A stretch of 64,000 bases of DNA, from the NCBI RefSeq assembly GCF_000746275.1, contig NZ_KN050828.1, positions 227,384-291,383 of the forward strand, read 5' to 3'. Within the stretch, counting starts at the first letter, position 1. The number at the start of each line of letters is the position of its first letter. The stretch is from Thermopetrobacter sp. TC1. GTDB taxonomy: Bacteria; Pseudomonadota; Alphaproteobacteria; Rhizobiales; Aestuariivirgaceae. Below the pieces are notes generated by a model, which did no database searches, was not told the origin of the DNA, and saw only the letters and a list, made by a program, of their open reading frames with translations. This document shows, one piece after another, positions 52,970-61,624 of this stretch. Both the position numbers and the translations under genes were made by a program.

Positions 52970-53805
52970 GATGCCAGCTCCTCCGCCTCGTCTTCCTCCA
53001 CACCCAGATAGGCCGCGATCACGGCCGGATCGTTGCGCACGTGCTCGGGCGTGCCGTCGGAGATCTTCTTGCCGTAATCCAGCACGACGATGTGGTCGGA
53101 GATGTTCATCACCACGCTCATGTCATGCTCGATGAGCAGGATGGAGAGATCGTGCTTCTCGCGGATGGTGCCGAGAAGTTTGGTGAGCTCATCGGATTCC
53201 CTGGGGTTGAGGCCGGCGGCCGGCTCGTCCAGACACAGCAGCACCGGATCGGCACACATGGCGCGGGCGATCTCCAGCTTGCGCTGCTCGCCATAGGGCA
53301 GATCGCCTGCCGGATAGTCGGCGCGATGCTCCAGCCCCACCATGTTCAGCCAGTAGCGCGCCTTCTCGATGGCCTCCTTTTCACGCGGCTTGTACATCCA
53401 GGGCAGCAGCACAGCGCCGAAGCTGAAGCCGGACGCGCGCATGAGCACATTGTGCTGCGCCACCAGAAGGTTTTCGAGCGCCGTCATGCCGGAGAAAAGG
53501 CGGATGTTCTGAAAGGTACGCGCCACCCTGGCCTCGCGGGCGATGCGGAAATCGTCCATGCGCTCAAGCAGGTATTCCCCGCCGTCACGATGGCGCAGGG
53601 TGAGGCGGCCGGTGGTGGGCTTGTAAAAGCCGGTGATGCAGTTGAAGACCGTGGTCTTGCCGGCACCGTTGGGGCCGATGATGGCGGTGATGTCGTTGCG
53701 ATAGGCCTCAAAGGAGAGATCATCCACGGCAATGAGGCCGCCGAAGCGCATGGTCATGTGCTCGACGATGAGGACCGGATCGGTCTTGCGGGCTTGTTCG
53801 CTCAT
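52966..53805 (-). CDS. livG: Branched-chain amino-acid ABC ATPase LivG
   Basis: ATPase subunit of 279 residues. MTMRFGGLIAVDDLSFE, Walker A GPNGAGKTT, VARTFQNIRLFSGMTALENL and Walker B VLLCLDEPAAGLNP are LivG features; the signature region reads LPYGEQRKLEIARAM. It carries an internal YLLERMDDFRIAREARVART stretch and an acidic C-terminus. Coupled by 4-nt overlaps to livM upstream and livF downstream. Confidence 0.95.
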   Translation of the reverse strand: MSEQARKTDPVLIVEHMTMRFGGLIAVDDLSFEAYRNDITAIIGPNGAGKTTVFNCITGFYKPTTGRLTLRHRDGGEYLLERMDDFRIAREARVARTFQNIRLFSGMTALENLLVAQHNVLMRASGFSFGAVLLPWMYKPREKEAIEKARYWLNMVGLEHRADYPAGDLPYGEQRKLEIARAMCADPVLLCLDEPAAGLNPRESDELTKLLGTIREKHDLSILLIEHDMSVVMNISDHIVVLDYGKKISDGTPEHVRNDPAVIAAYLGVEEDEAEELAS

Positions 53806-55220
53806 CCCTCGCCCTCCTTGACCAGATCACCGGAAATGGCCTTGCGCTCCTTGCCCAGGAAGACGGTGGGCATGCGCGTTCCGACGAAGCCGCGCGGCTT
53901 CCAGACCATGATCACCACCATGAGCAGGCCAAAGATCAGCATGCGGTATTCGTTGGGATCAAAGTCCTCGATGCCGAAGTTGTTCTCGACAAAGGCCTTG
54001 ACGAAGTCGAGATTGCGCAAGGCCTCAAAGCCGCCGATCATGACCACCGCCGCCAGCGCCACGCCGAGCTGACTGCCCATGCCGCCCAGCACCACGATGG
54101 CGAGGATGATGGCGGATTCGATGAAGGTGAAGGATTCCGGCGAGATGAAGCCCTGACGCGTGGCGAAGAAGGAGCCGCCAAGCCCGCCGAAGAAGGCGCC
54201 GATGGCGAAAGCGGTGAGCTTGGTGTTGGTGGTGTTGATGCCAAGGGCGCGGCAGGCGATTTCATCCTCGCGCATGGCCTCCCAGGCGCGGCCCACCGGC
54301 AGGCGCCGCAGGCGCATGGTGACGAAATTGGTGATCATCGCCAGCACGAGGATGATGTAATAGAGGAAAATGATGCGGTGCATCGAGGAATACTCGAGCC
54401 CGAACATCTGATGGAACGTGCTCTCGCCGAAACGCTTGAACTCGGCAAGGCCGAAGAAGGTGGGGCGCGGAATGCCGGAAATGCCATCCGGGCCGTTGGT
54501 CACATCCACCCAGTTGAGCAAGACCACGCGGATGATCTCACCGAAGGCCAGCGTGACAATGGCCAGATAGTCACCACGCAGGCGCAACACGGGAAAGCCG
54601 AGGATCATGCCCCAGATGGCGGCAAGAATGCCGGCGACAGGCAGCGCTTCCCAGAAACCCCAACCGAAATGCAGGGCCAGCAATGCATAGGAATAGGCGC
54701 CCACCGCATAGAAGGCGACGTAGCCGAGATCGAGCAGGCCGGCCAGTCCCACCACGACGTTCAGCCCCCAGCCAAGCAGGACGTATGTGAGCACGAGAAT
54801 GCCGATATCCACCACCTGGCGATCGGCGAAGGGCAGGAACGGCAGGACGAAGGCGAAGGCGATGAAGCCGGGCGCGATATACGGCCGGACCGGGGCCAGG
54901 ACCTTGCCCAACGCCGATGATGTGCCCTCCAGGGCCTTGCGGGCGCCGGCGCCTTCCCGCCACCAGAAGAGCCGCAGAAGCAGGCGGCCGATGAACACCG
55001 TGACCACGGCGATGATCAGAAGCTGGGGGCGGTATTCGATGTCCAGCCCCTTTGCGGTGTCCACGGTTTTCACCCCCAGCATGACGGAGGTGAGGACAAA
55101 GGCAAGGAGGGATGCGAAAAAGGCATCCTTCAGCGCTGCGACAAGGCGGTTTTCGCCCCCTTGCGCCTGCGGATCGCCGGCGGCGGGACGCGGGGCGGAG
55201 GTTGCGGCTGCCTCGCTCAT
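53802..55220 (-). CDS. livM: Branched-chain amino-acid ABC permease LivM
   Basis: Permease of 472 residues with an N-terminal extension of about 140 residues carrying two or three additional helices before the core domain, common in alphaproteobacteria. The core has LGWGLNVVVGLAGLLDLGYV, AFYAVGAYSYALLALHFGWG, LRLRGDYLAIVTLAFGEIIR and GRAWEAMREDEIACRALGIN. It overlaps livG by 4 nt and starts 4 nt after the livH stop. Confidence 0.95.
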   Translation of the reverse strand: MSEAAATSAPRPAAGDPQAQGGENRLVAALKDAFFASLLAFVLTSVMLGVKTVDTAKGLDIEYRPQLLIIAVVTVFIGRLLLRLFWWREGAGARKALEGTSSALGKVLAPVRPYIAPGFIAFAFVLPFLPFADRQVVDIGILVLTYVLLGWGLNVVVGLAGLLDLGYVAFYAVGAYSYALLALHFGWGFWEALPVAGILAAIWGMILGFPVLRLRGDYLAIVTLAFGEIIRVVLLNWVDVTNGPDGISGIPRPTFFGLAEFKRFGESTFHQMFGLEYSSMHRIIFLYYIILVLAMITNFVTMRLRRLPVGRAWEAMREDEIACRALGINTTNTKLTAFAIGAFFGGLGGSFFATRQGFISPESFTFIESAIILAIVVLGGMGSQLGVALAAVVMIGGFEALRNLDFVKAFVENNFGIEDFDPNEYRMLIFGLLMVVIMVWKPRGFVGTRMPTVFLGKERKAISGDLVKEGEG

Positions 55221-55224
55221 GGCC

Positions 55225-56139
55225 TTACACCTTCTCCACTTCCGGTTTGCCCAGCAGGCCCGAAGGCAGGAAGATCAGAACGATGGCCAGCATGGAGAAC
55301 GCCGCCACGTCCTTGTATTCAATGGTGAAATAGGCCGACCAGAATGTCTCGATCAGGCCGATGATGAGACCGCCCAGCATGGCGCCGGGCAGGGAGCCGA
55401 TGCCGCCGAGCACCGCAGCGGTGAAGGCCTTAATGCCGGCGATGAAGCCGATGTAGAAATCGATCACGCCATAGTAGAGAAGGAACATCAGGCCCGCCAC
55501 CGCCGCAAGCGCGGCGCCGATGACGAAAGTCAACGAAATGGTGCGGTCGACATTCACGCCGCAAAGCGCGGCCATCACCCGGTCCTGCTCGCAGGCGCGC
55601 TGGGCGCGGCCAAGGGGTGTCTTGGCAATCAGCCAGGAGAATACGGCCATGAGGACGATGGTGACCACGATGATGAGCAGCTGGATGTTGGAAATCTGAA
55701 CGACAAAGCCGTCCTTTTCCATGATGGTGTAACCGCCCGTGATCACCGGCTGCAGCGGCTTCACCCGCGCGCCCTGGGCATGCATCACGTAGTTCTGCAG
55801 GAAGATGGACATGCCAATGGCCGTGATCAGGGGGGCGAGACGGAAGGATTCCCGCAAGGGACGATAGGCCAGGCGCTCCACCGTCCAGCCATAGGCGGCG
55901 GTGATGAACATGGACACGATCAGGACGATGAACAGCGCCAGGGGGATGAAGGTGAGCCCGATGCTCATCAGCACGAGGAAGGTGATGAGCGCGATGAAGG
56001 CGCCGATCATGAAGATGTCGCCATGGGCGAAGTTGATCATGCCGATGATGCCATAGACCATGGTATAGCCTATGGCGATCAGGCCGTAGATGGAGCCGAG
56101 CGTCAGCCCGTTGATGAGCTGCTGCAGGAAATACTCCAC
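55225..56139 (-). CDS. livH: Branched-chain amino-acid ABC permease LivH, GTG start
   Basis: Permease of 304 residues, about eight helices. The GTG at 56139 is chosen because GGGGAGG lies 6 nt upstream and the encoded start VEYFLQQLINGLTLGSIYGL is the normal LivH N-terminus. An in-frame ATG further upstream (56316) would add 59 residues without membrane or family features. YGIIGMINFAHGDIFMIGAF and TPLGRAQRACEQDRVMAALC are characteristic. First gene of the second liv operon; no binding-protein gene accompanies it. Confidence 0.93.
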   Translation of the reverse strand: MEYFLQQLINGLTLGSIYGLIAIGYTMVYGIIGMINFAHGDIFMIGAFIALITFLVLMSIGLTFIPLALFIVLIVSMFITAAYGWTVERLAYRPLRESFRLAPLITAIGMSIFLQNYVMHAQGARVKPLQPVITGGYTIMEKDGFVVQISNIQLLIIVVTIVLMAVFSWLIAKTPLGRAQRACEQDRVMAALCGVNVDRTISLTFVIGAALAAVAGLMFLLYYGVIDFYIGFIAGIKAFTAAVLGGIGSLPGAMLGGLIIGLIETFWSAYFTIEYKDVAAFSMLAIVLIFLPSGLLGKPEVEKV

Positions 56140-56527
56140 GGCTGCCTCCCCTGATGTTTGCGTGCCCTGTAGAGGTCTGTTCAGACGGTCGTGCGGTCGG
56201 AAAAGATCCGGCTCTTGACGGCCGGTTGTCAGGCTGGCTTGGGCTGCCGGCAATAGATCGCCGCCGGCAAACCTGCGCAGCCTTTTAGCCCCGCCGCTTG
56301 CCGGTGACAATACCATTCCTGCGCCGCAACCGACAGAAAAAACAGCAGATACGCCTCGCCGCCTCCTTCACGGGGAAAATTCCTTTTTACGGATCGGCAT
56401 TGTCCGGCGCTGCGATCGATGAAACTTGAAGCGCGTAACCATAACGGCAGGGAGGCGCTGCGCTGGCACAAGGGGCGTGCTAATCAGGTTGCAGGATGTG
56501 TGTTTGTAATGACTTGGTCGGGACATC
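56140..56527. other. Divergent intergenic region, no gene seen
   Basis: This 388-bp spacer lies between the livH start (minus) and the cupin-like gene (plus) and should hold both promoters. I see no coding sequence, strong hairpin or recognisable operator in it. Confidence 0.45.
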
Positions 56528-57118
56528 ATGACCCTTCATGTGACCAGGGATGAGATCCATGCCGATCTCACATGGCTGATCGGCGCCATCGCCCGGGCGG
56601 TGCATGGCTGCTGTCGCGACAATCCCGGTGTGTTGTTCATGCTGCATGCCCTGGCGGAAGCCGATCTTTCCACCGGCGCGCTGAAACCGCTGCCACAGAA
56701 ATCGGCTAGGGCCTGCTCCCATCTGCCGCTGGCTCTGGCGCGGCTGCTGGCGGAGCAGGAAGAGGTGGCACAGGCGCTGGCCGGCGCCTGGGAGCATCTG
56801 CGCTGGCGGGATCTGGCATCGCATGTCGCGGAGGCCCCGGTGGTGGGAAGTGATGGGCCTTTCGTTTCTGCGCGCGTTTCTCTCTCCGTGCTGGTTCTGG
56901 GCGAAGGGGCCAGGTATCCCTGGCCTGTCGAACAGAACCGCAGCCGGCTGCATGTGGCCCTCCTCGGGCGCATGAATTGGACGGTGGAGAACGGCATGCG
57001 GCTTTTGATGCAGGCGCCGATGAGTCTGTTCGTCGAGGCCGGATGCGCAGCCACATCTCGGGTTGAACAGGGCCCCGCCCTTCTCGTCAGCCTCTCCACA
57101 ACGGCTCCCGCCGGTTAA
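56528..57118 (+). CDS. Degenerate cupin, possibly DMSP-lyase-like, without metal ligands
   Basis: A 196-residue protein without a firm family. The N-terminal half is helical. The C-terminal half (about 111-190) looks like one cupin barrel. The region LRWRDLASHVAEAPVVGSDG followed by VSLSVLVLGEGARYPWP and LHVALLGRMNWTVENG resembles DddL/DddQ-type DMSP-lyase cupins in layout. In those enzymes, however, the position after YPWP carries HxH and later E and H ligands; here it reads VEQNRSRLH and the ligands are missing. A lyase function is therefore unlikely. No DMSP genes are nearby. Confidence 0.4.
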   Translation: MTLHVTRDEIHADLTWLIGAIARAVHGCCRDNPGVLFMLHALAEADLSTGALKPLPQKSARACSHLPLALARLLAEQEEVAQALAGAWEHLRWRDLASHVAEAPVVGSDGPFVSARVSLSVLVLGEGARYPWPVEQNRSRLHVALLGRMNWTVENGMRLLMQAPMSLFVEAGCAATSRVEQGPALLVSLSTTAPAG

Positions 57119-57160
57119 ACGGCGCGATCCTCTCTTATTTCAAAGCAGGGCTTGTCTTGC

Positions 57161-58111
57161 ATGGCGCTTGCGGGTCATGACACGGGCATGAAACCCGCAT
57201 CCAATCCGCTGGCCGGGCCGGCGCTGATGGTTCTGACCATGGCGCTCTATGTGGCCAATGATTCCCTGGTGAAATGGCTGGGCGCGCACATGCCGCTCGG
57301 CGCGATCATTTCCTTGCGGGGGCTGTTCATCATCGCCATCCTTCTCGGCCTGATCATGGTAATGCCAGGGCACGGGCCGCACAGTCTCGTCTGGACCTTT
57401 CGCCGGCCGGTGCTTGTGCGCTCGCTGTGGGATACGGCGGTCACCTTTCTCTATCTCTTCGCCCTGCTGCACATGCCCATTGCCAACGTGCTTGCCATCA
57501 TGAACCTCTCGCCTCTGGTCATTCTGCTGCTGGCGGCGTGGCGGCTGGGCGAGCGCCTGTCTGGCGTGGACATCCTGGCCGTCGTCATTGGCATGACCGG
57601 CGGGCTGCTGGTTGTGCATCCCGGCACGCAAGGTTTCGACTTGTGGGCGCTATCGGCTTTCGCCGCCATGATCGGCGTTGCGGGACGCGATGTTGTCACC
57701 CGCACCATTCCCGAGGGGGCGCCGTCCCTCGTGATCGCCCTGTCAAACGTCCTTCTCATCCAGCTGGGCGGTTTCGCCCTCTGGGCCATGCAGGCGGGAG
57801 ACCTTGCCCAAAACACTCAGTCCGCCGCGCTTTTCACGATGCAGACGTGGATCATGCTGTTTGCTGCGGCGGTGTTTCTCTCCGCGGCATATGTGCTTAT
57901 CGTCATAGCCGTTCGTTTGGCGCCGCTTGCGCGCACCGCACCCTGGCGATACACCATCGTGCTGTGGGGCGTGCTGGCGGGATGGCTGGTTTTCGGCGAA
58001 TGGCCGGATGCTCTCGCCATGACGGGTATCGTGCTCATTGTCATCGGCGCCTGGCTGGCCGGCCGGCATGTTTTTCACGCTCACCGCCCCCAGCGTGGCC
58101 ATACGCGATAG
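57161..58111 (+). CDS. EamA/DMT-superfamily transporter
   Basis: A 316-residue protein with about ten helices in two EamA repeats. NDSLVKWLGAHMPLGAIISL and RGLFIIAILLGLIMV mark the first repeat, and the second begins around GFDLWALSAFAAMIGVAGRD. AVRLAPLARTAPWRYTIVLW followed by LVFGEWPDALAMTGIVLIV is typical of the family. The substrate is unknown. The start is uncertain: ATG at 57161 or 57188 (the latter preceded by CACGGGC), and TTG at 57152. Confidence 0.85.
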   Translation: MALAGHDTGMKPASNPLAGPALMVLTMALYVANDSLVKWLGAHMPLGAIISLRGLFIIAILLGLIMVMPGHGPHSLVWTFRRPVLVRSLWDTAVTFLYLFALLHMPIANVLAIMNLSPLVILLLAAWRLGERLSGVDILAVVIGMTGGLLVVHPGTQGFDLWALSAFAAMIGVAGRDVVTRTIPEGAPSLVIALSNVLLIQLGGFALWAMQAGDLAQNTQSAALFTMQTWIMLFAAAVFLSAAYVLIVIAVRLAPLARTAPWRYTIVLWGVLAGWLVFGEWPDALAMTGIVLIVIGAWLAGRHVFHAHRPQRGHTR

Positions 58112-58164
58112 CCCTGGCCTTCAGGGCACCTCAGGACCATGTGCCGCGACAAGGGAAGCGGGCC

Positions 58165-58338
58165 ATGACGGACAAACCGAAAGAACCGCGCAAGGATCGC
58201 ACTGAGGCGGACCGCGAAAGCCAGCAGGAAGAGACGGATCTGCTCGATCTCGTTCTGCGCACGGCCGGCTGGCTGGCCTTGGCCACCGGCATTGGCATGC
58301 TGGCCTTTTTCCTGCACTGGTGGCGCGCGCAAGGATAA
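58165..58338 (+). CDS. Small one-helix membrane protein
   Basis: A 57-residue protein, MTDKPKEPRKDRTEADRESQ followed by QEETDLLDLVL and one helix (about 32-52, TAGWLALATGIGMLAFFLHW). The charged N-terminal 30 residues are probably cytoplasmic. AAGGGAAGCGGGCC precedes the ATG. It lies 53 nt after the EamA gene on the same strand and may be co-transcribed. No family recognised. Confidence 0.5.
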   Translation: MTDKPKEPRKDRTEADRESQQEETDLLDLVLRTAGWLALATGIGMLAFFLHWWRAQG

Positions 58339-58437
58339 AGGCCATTGAGCGTTATTGCGCCTTTGGTTTTTCCGGCGCCGTATCGCTTTTCCCCAAGCCC
58401 GCAAACTTGCGGGGCGCTGCCGTGGAGGTGATGTGCC

Positions 58438-58956
58438 TTATGCCTGAGCGGCGGCGGCCTCCTCGACGGTGCGGCGGAAATCGTCAATGGAGCCGACCCA
58501 GAACCAGGCCATGTGACCGTCCGGCGTCTCCACGCCCACGGTGCGATGGCGCAGGCCGACGCGGAAGGAAAAGACCCTGGGGGAATCGAGGATCTGCTTG
58601 AACCGCAGCTTGGGGTGATTGGGATTCTTCTTCCAAAGCTGATAGTTCTCTTCCGCCAGTTCGCGGATGTCGCCGGGAAGCTCGTCAAAGCGCTGCCAGT
58701 AGGACTGTTCTCTCAAAACATTGTCCACAGGCACCGAAAGCTGACTGTAGCCCAGCCGGCGGGCAATGACCTTGTAATCCCGCAGGGCCTTCTCGGCCTG
58801 GGCCTTCAGCCAGCGGCGCGCCTCAGGCGTCTTGACCAGACGGTCCCATTCCAGCTTGCTTTCCACCCGCTGGATGATTTCCCACGAAAGCCGCTCGCGA
58901 TCCTCGTCAGGAAGAGACTTGAGGGCGGCCACGGCCCGTTCGAAAATCTCGCCCAT
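58438..58956 (-). CDS. Apparent antitoxin-RelE-type toxin fusion in one frame
   Basis: A 172-residue protein whose two halves each resemble one member of a type II toxin-antitoxin pair. Residues 1-68 (ALKSLPDEDRERLSWEIIQR, EWDRLVKTPEARRWLKAQAE) look like the helical antitoxin that normally precedes such toxins. Residues 85-165 (SYWQRFDELPGDIRELAEEN, NYQLWKKNPNHPKLRFKQIL, FRVGLRHRTVG, MAWFWVGSIDDF) follow the RelE/HigB-like pattern LP...A...LW..NP.HP.L.FK...VR.G..YR..G...WFW.G. A short linker joins them. No separate partner gene is present. Activity is unknown; the fusion could be an inactive or self-inhibited toxin. Confidence 0.6.
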   Translation of the reverse strand: MGEIFERAVAALKSLPDEDRERLSWEIIQRVESKLEWDRLVKTPEARRWLKAQAEKALRDYKVIARRLGYSQLSVPVDNVLREQSYWQRFDELPGDIRELAEENYQLWKKNPNHPKLRFKQILDSPRVFSFRVGLRHRTVGVETPDGHMAWFWVGSIDDFRRTVEEAAAAQA

Positions 58957-59307
58957 GGTTTGCGCATCCTCTCTGGTTTTTCACCCGGGCATCTGGCAGG
59001 ATCTGCCCGACTCTTTTTCATATCAGCGACACCATACGGCATTTCCATGCAGCGGCAAACGGCGCCTTGCCCCCTTTTTGGGATCATCCGGAAAGAAGGC
59101 GGTTTCTCCCCCCTTGAAACCGGCGGTGTGATGCCCGACCTTCCGCCCAGCTCTTCCATTCCGCTCAGCTCCTGATATGGCAAGAGAGGGGCCATGCCAA
59201 CCAGCACAGTCCGCGGCATTCATTTGTCTTGGGCGGACGTTGCGGACGCCGCAGGATTGTGACAAGCAGAAACCACTAAAGCGCGCACAGGAGATGTGAC
59301 GCTGAAC
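58957..59307. other. Divergent intergenic region before trkH
   Basis: This 351-bp spacer separates the fusion gene (minus) from trkH (plus). I see no gene, terminator or clear promoter pair. An AGGAG at 59289-59293 is the only ribosome-site-like sequence for trkH. Confidence 0.45.
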
Positions 59308-60807
59308 ATGAACACACCCTTGGCCAGAACTTCCAGAGACCGGCGCCGCTCGGCATTGCCGGTGGATCCCTATCGGATCCTTTTCGTGATCGGCGCGCTG
59401 CTGCTGCTGCTGTCGCTGTTCATGATACCGCCGATGCTCGTTGACGTCCTTGCCCAAAATCCGGACTGGCATGTCTTTGCCGTCTCGGCCCTGATAACGG
59501 GGTTTGCCGGCCTGATGCTGGCGCTGATTTCGCGGGATGCCTTCTCCGATCGCGTTCTGGTGCGGGAGGGTTTTCTTCTCACGGTCACAAGCTGGCTTGC
59601 CGTCTCGCTGGCCGCGGCCCTGCCTTATCTGCTCTATAATGAGGGCAAGGGCTTTGCCGATGCCTGGTTTGAGGCTGTCTCCGGCCTGACGACAACAGGA
59701 TCCACCGTCTTCACCGGGCTGGATAGCATGCCGCCCGGCATTCTGCTGTGGCGCTCGCTGACCCAGTGGATCGGCGGCATCGGCATCGTGGTCATGGCCC
59801 TGATCATGCTGCCGTTCTTGCGTATCGGCGGCATGCAATTGTTTCAGACGGAAAGTTCGGACCGTTCTGATAAGCTGTTGCCAAGGGCGCAACAGTTCAT
59901 CGCCGGGCTGACGGCTGCCTATCTGGTTCTGACCATTACCTGCGCGCTTGCCTACAAGATGGCGGGCATGCGCCTGTTTGATGCGCTCAATCACGCCCTG
60001 ACCACCATCTCCACCGGCGGCTTTTCCACCCATGATGCCTCCATGGGCTTCTTCACACAACCGGCCATTCATTGGGTGGCGACGTTTTACATGCTCGCCT
60101 CCTCCGTGCCGCTGGTGCTTTACTTACGCTTCTTTCAGGAGCGGCGCCTTTCGGTCTTTGCCGATGCACAGGTGCTGGGCTTTTTCAGGATTGTCGTATT
60201 TTTCATCCTGCTGCTGGTGGGCTGGCGCGTGCTGATCCGGCAGGATCCGTTGCTCGTCGCCCTGCGGGAGACGGCGTTCAATGTGTCGGCCATCATTTCC
60301 ACCACCGGCTATGCCCTTGGCGATTTCACGCAGTGGGGCACGCTTTCGGTCATGGCCTTTTTCGCCATCATGTTCCTGGGGGGCTGCACGGGATCCACTG
60401 CCGGCGGGATGAAGATCTTTCGCCTGCAGATCATGCGCATGGCCATGGCGGCCCATCTGAAACGGCTGGTGAGCCCCCATCGTGTGGTCACCATCAACTA
60501 TCAGGGACGCTCGGTGACGCAGGAAATCGTGGCCTCGGTCTTCGCCTTCGTCTCGGCGATGTTCGCCACCGTGCTCGTTTTTGCCGTGCTGGTTTCGGCA
60601 ACGGGTGTGGAATTCGTCACGGCGCTGTCCGCGGCGGTCACGGCCGTGACCAATGTCGGCCCCGGGCTGGGCGATATCATCGGCCCCTCGGGCAACTTCG
60701 CCACCCTGCCCGATCTCAGCAAGATCTTCCTGGCTATTGCCATGCTTCTGGGGCGGCTGGAGTTTTTCACCCTGTTGGTGGTGCTCACACCGGCCTTCTG
60801 GAAATGA
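59308..60807 (+). CDS. trkH: Trk-type potassium uptake protein TrkH
   Basis: K+-translocating subunit of the Trk system, 499 residues and about 10-12 helices. Four selectivity-filter-like loops are visible: SGLTTTGSTVF, LTTISTGGFSTH, AIISTTGYALGDF and TAVTNVGPGLGDI, with GGCTGSTAGGMKIFR between. The cytoplasmic partner TrkA is not adjacent. The start is uncertain: ATG at 59308 lies 14 nt after AGGAG, while a GTG at 59296 lies only 2 nt after it. Convergent with the nitroreductase gene across a shared terminator. Confidence 0.92.
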   Translation: MNTPLARTSRDRRRSALPVDPYRILFVIGALLLLLSLFMIPPMLVDVLAQNPDWHVFAVSALITGFAGLMLALISRDAFSDRVLVREGFLLTVTSWLAVSLAAALPYLLYNEGKGFADAWFEAVSGLTTTGSTVFTGLDSMPPGILLWRSLTQWIGGIGIVVMALIMLPFLRIGGMQLFQTESSDRSDKLLPRAQQFIAGLTAAYLVLTITCALAYKMAGMRLFDALNHALTTISTGGFSTHDASMGFFTQPAIHWVATFYMLASSVPLVLYLRFFQERRLSVFADAQVLGFFRIVVFFILLLVGWRVLIRQDPLLVALRETAFNVSAIISTTGYALGDFTQWGTLSVMAFFAIMFLGGCTGSTAGGMKIFRLQIMRMAMAAHLKRLVSPHRVVTINYQGRSVTQEIVASVFAFVSAMFATVLVFAVLVSATGVEFVTALSAAVTAVTNVGPGLGDIIGPSGNFATLPDLSKIFLAIAMLLGRLEFFTLLVVLTPAFWK

Positions 60808-60824
60808 TCCTTGTTGCAAACGCA

Positions 60825-60857
60825 GAAAGAAAAAGGCGGCCAGTTGATGCCGCCTTT
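60825..60857 (-). terminator. Bidirectional terminator between trkH and the nitroreductase gene
   Basis: AAAGGCGGC (60832-60840) and GCCGCCTTT (60849-60857) form a 9-bp stem with an 8-nt loop. Read on the minus strand it is followed by TTTCTTTC, and on the plus strand by CTTG, so termination should be stronger for the nitroreductase transcript. Confidence 0.85.
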
Positions 60858-60896
60858 CTTGTGTGAATTTTGGGGTTGTTTCCTGCCCCTATTCGA

Positions 60897-61523
60897 TTAT
60901 TCGATGAATTCCACCACCTTCTCGAAGGGATGGCGGAAACGCGGAGACTGTTCGCCCTTGCGATAGCCCAGCGCGACCATGACCGCCGTTTGCAGATCGT
61001 CCCTGGGCAGGCCGAGGGTGCGGTCAACGGCATCCTTCTCGAAGCCTTCAATGGGGCAGGAATCCACCCCGGCGGCGGCCGCGGCGGTCATGATGTTGGC
61101 AAGCGCGATGTAGCACTGCTTGGAAGACCAGGCATAGAGGCTCATGCGGGGCAGAACCTCCTCCTGCTGATACTTTTTCATGCGCTCCAGCGAAGCGCGG
61201 ATTTTTTCCTCAGATACCCCCTTGCGCTCATAACAGGCGCGCACGTATGGGCTGTCGGCATCCACCGTTTCCGACCGCGCCAGGATGACCACGAGATGTG
61301 AGCAGTCGGTGATCTGGGGCTGGTTCCAGCAGTGGGGACGCAGCCGCTCACGCAGATTTTGATCGGAAATGACGAGAAACTTCCAGGGCTCCAGCCCGAA
61401 GGAGGAAGGGGAAAGCCGGGCACATTCCATGATCTCGCGCAGGACATCCTGCGGTATGCGCTTTTCCGGATCGAAGTTCTTGCAGGCGAAGCGGAATTGC
61501 AGCGCTTCCAGCACGCAGTTCAT
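60897..61523 (-). CDS. Nitroreductase-family FMN oxidoreductase
   Basis: FMN-dependent NAD(P)H oxidoreductase, 208 residues, similar in layout to NfnB-type nitroreductases. FRFACKNFDPEKRIP with the FMN-binding arginine/lysine region, SPSSFGLEPWKFLVI, and late VDSCPIEGFEKDAVDRTLGL are characteristic, followed by VALGYR. GGAGGGAATTC precedes the ATG at 61523. The upstream open frame to 61769 is without family features. The substrate in vivo is unknown. Confidence 0.9.
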   Translation of the reverse strand: MNCVLEALQFRFACKNFDPEKRIPQDVLREIMECARLSPSSFGLEPWKFLVISDQNLRERLRPHCWNQPQITDCSHLVVILARSETVDADSPYVRACYERKGVSEEKIRASLERMKKYQQEEVLPRMSLYAWSSKQCYIALANIMTAAAAAGVDSCPIEGFEKDAVDRTLGLPRDDLQTAVMVALGYRKGEQSPRFRHPFEKVVEFIE

Positions 61524-61624
61524 GACGAATTCCCTCCTTTTTGTGCGTCCTCCATCCCCGTGGGTGGTGCCCTTCAATGACAAGGCGGCTTGCAAAGCGC
61601 CTCGGGCAATACCACATTTCGGGC

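Noticed and set aside
56528-57118. Functional DMSP lyase
   Set aside because: The metal-binding histidines and glutamate required for catalysis are absent.
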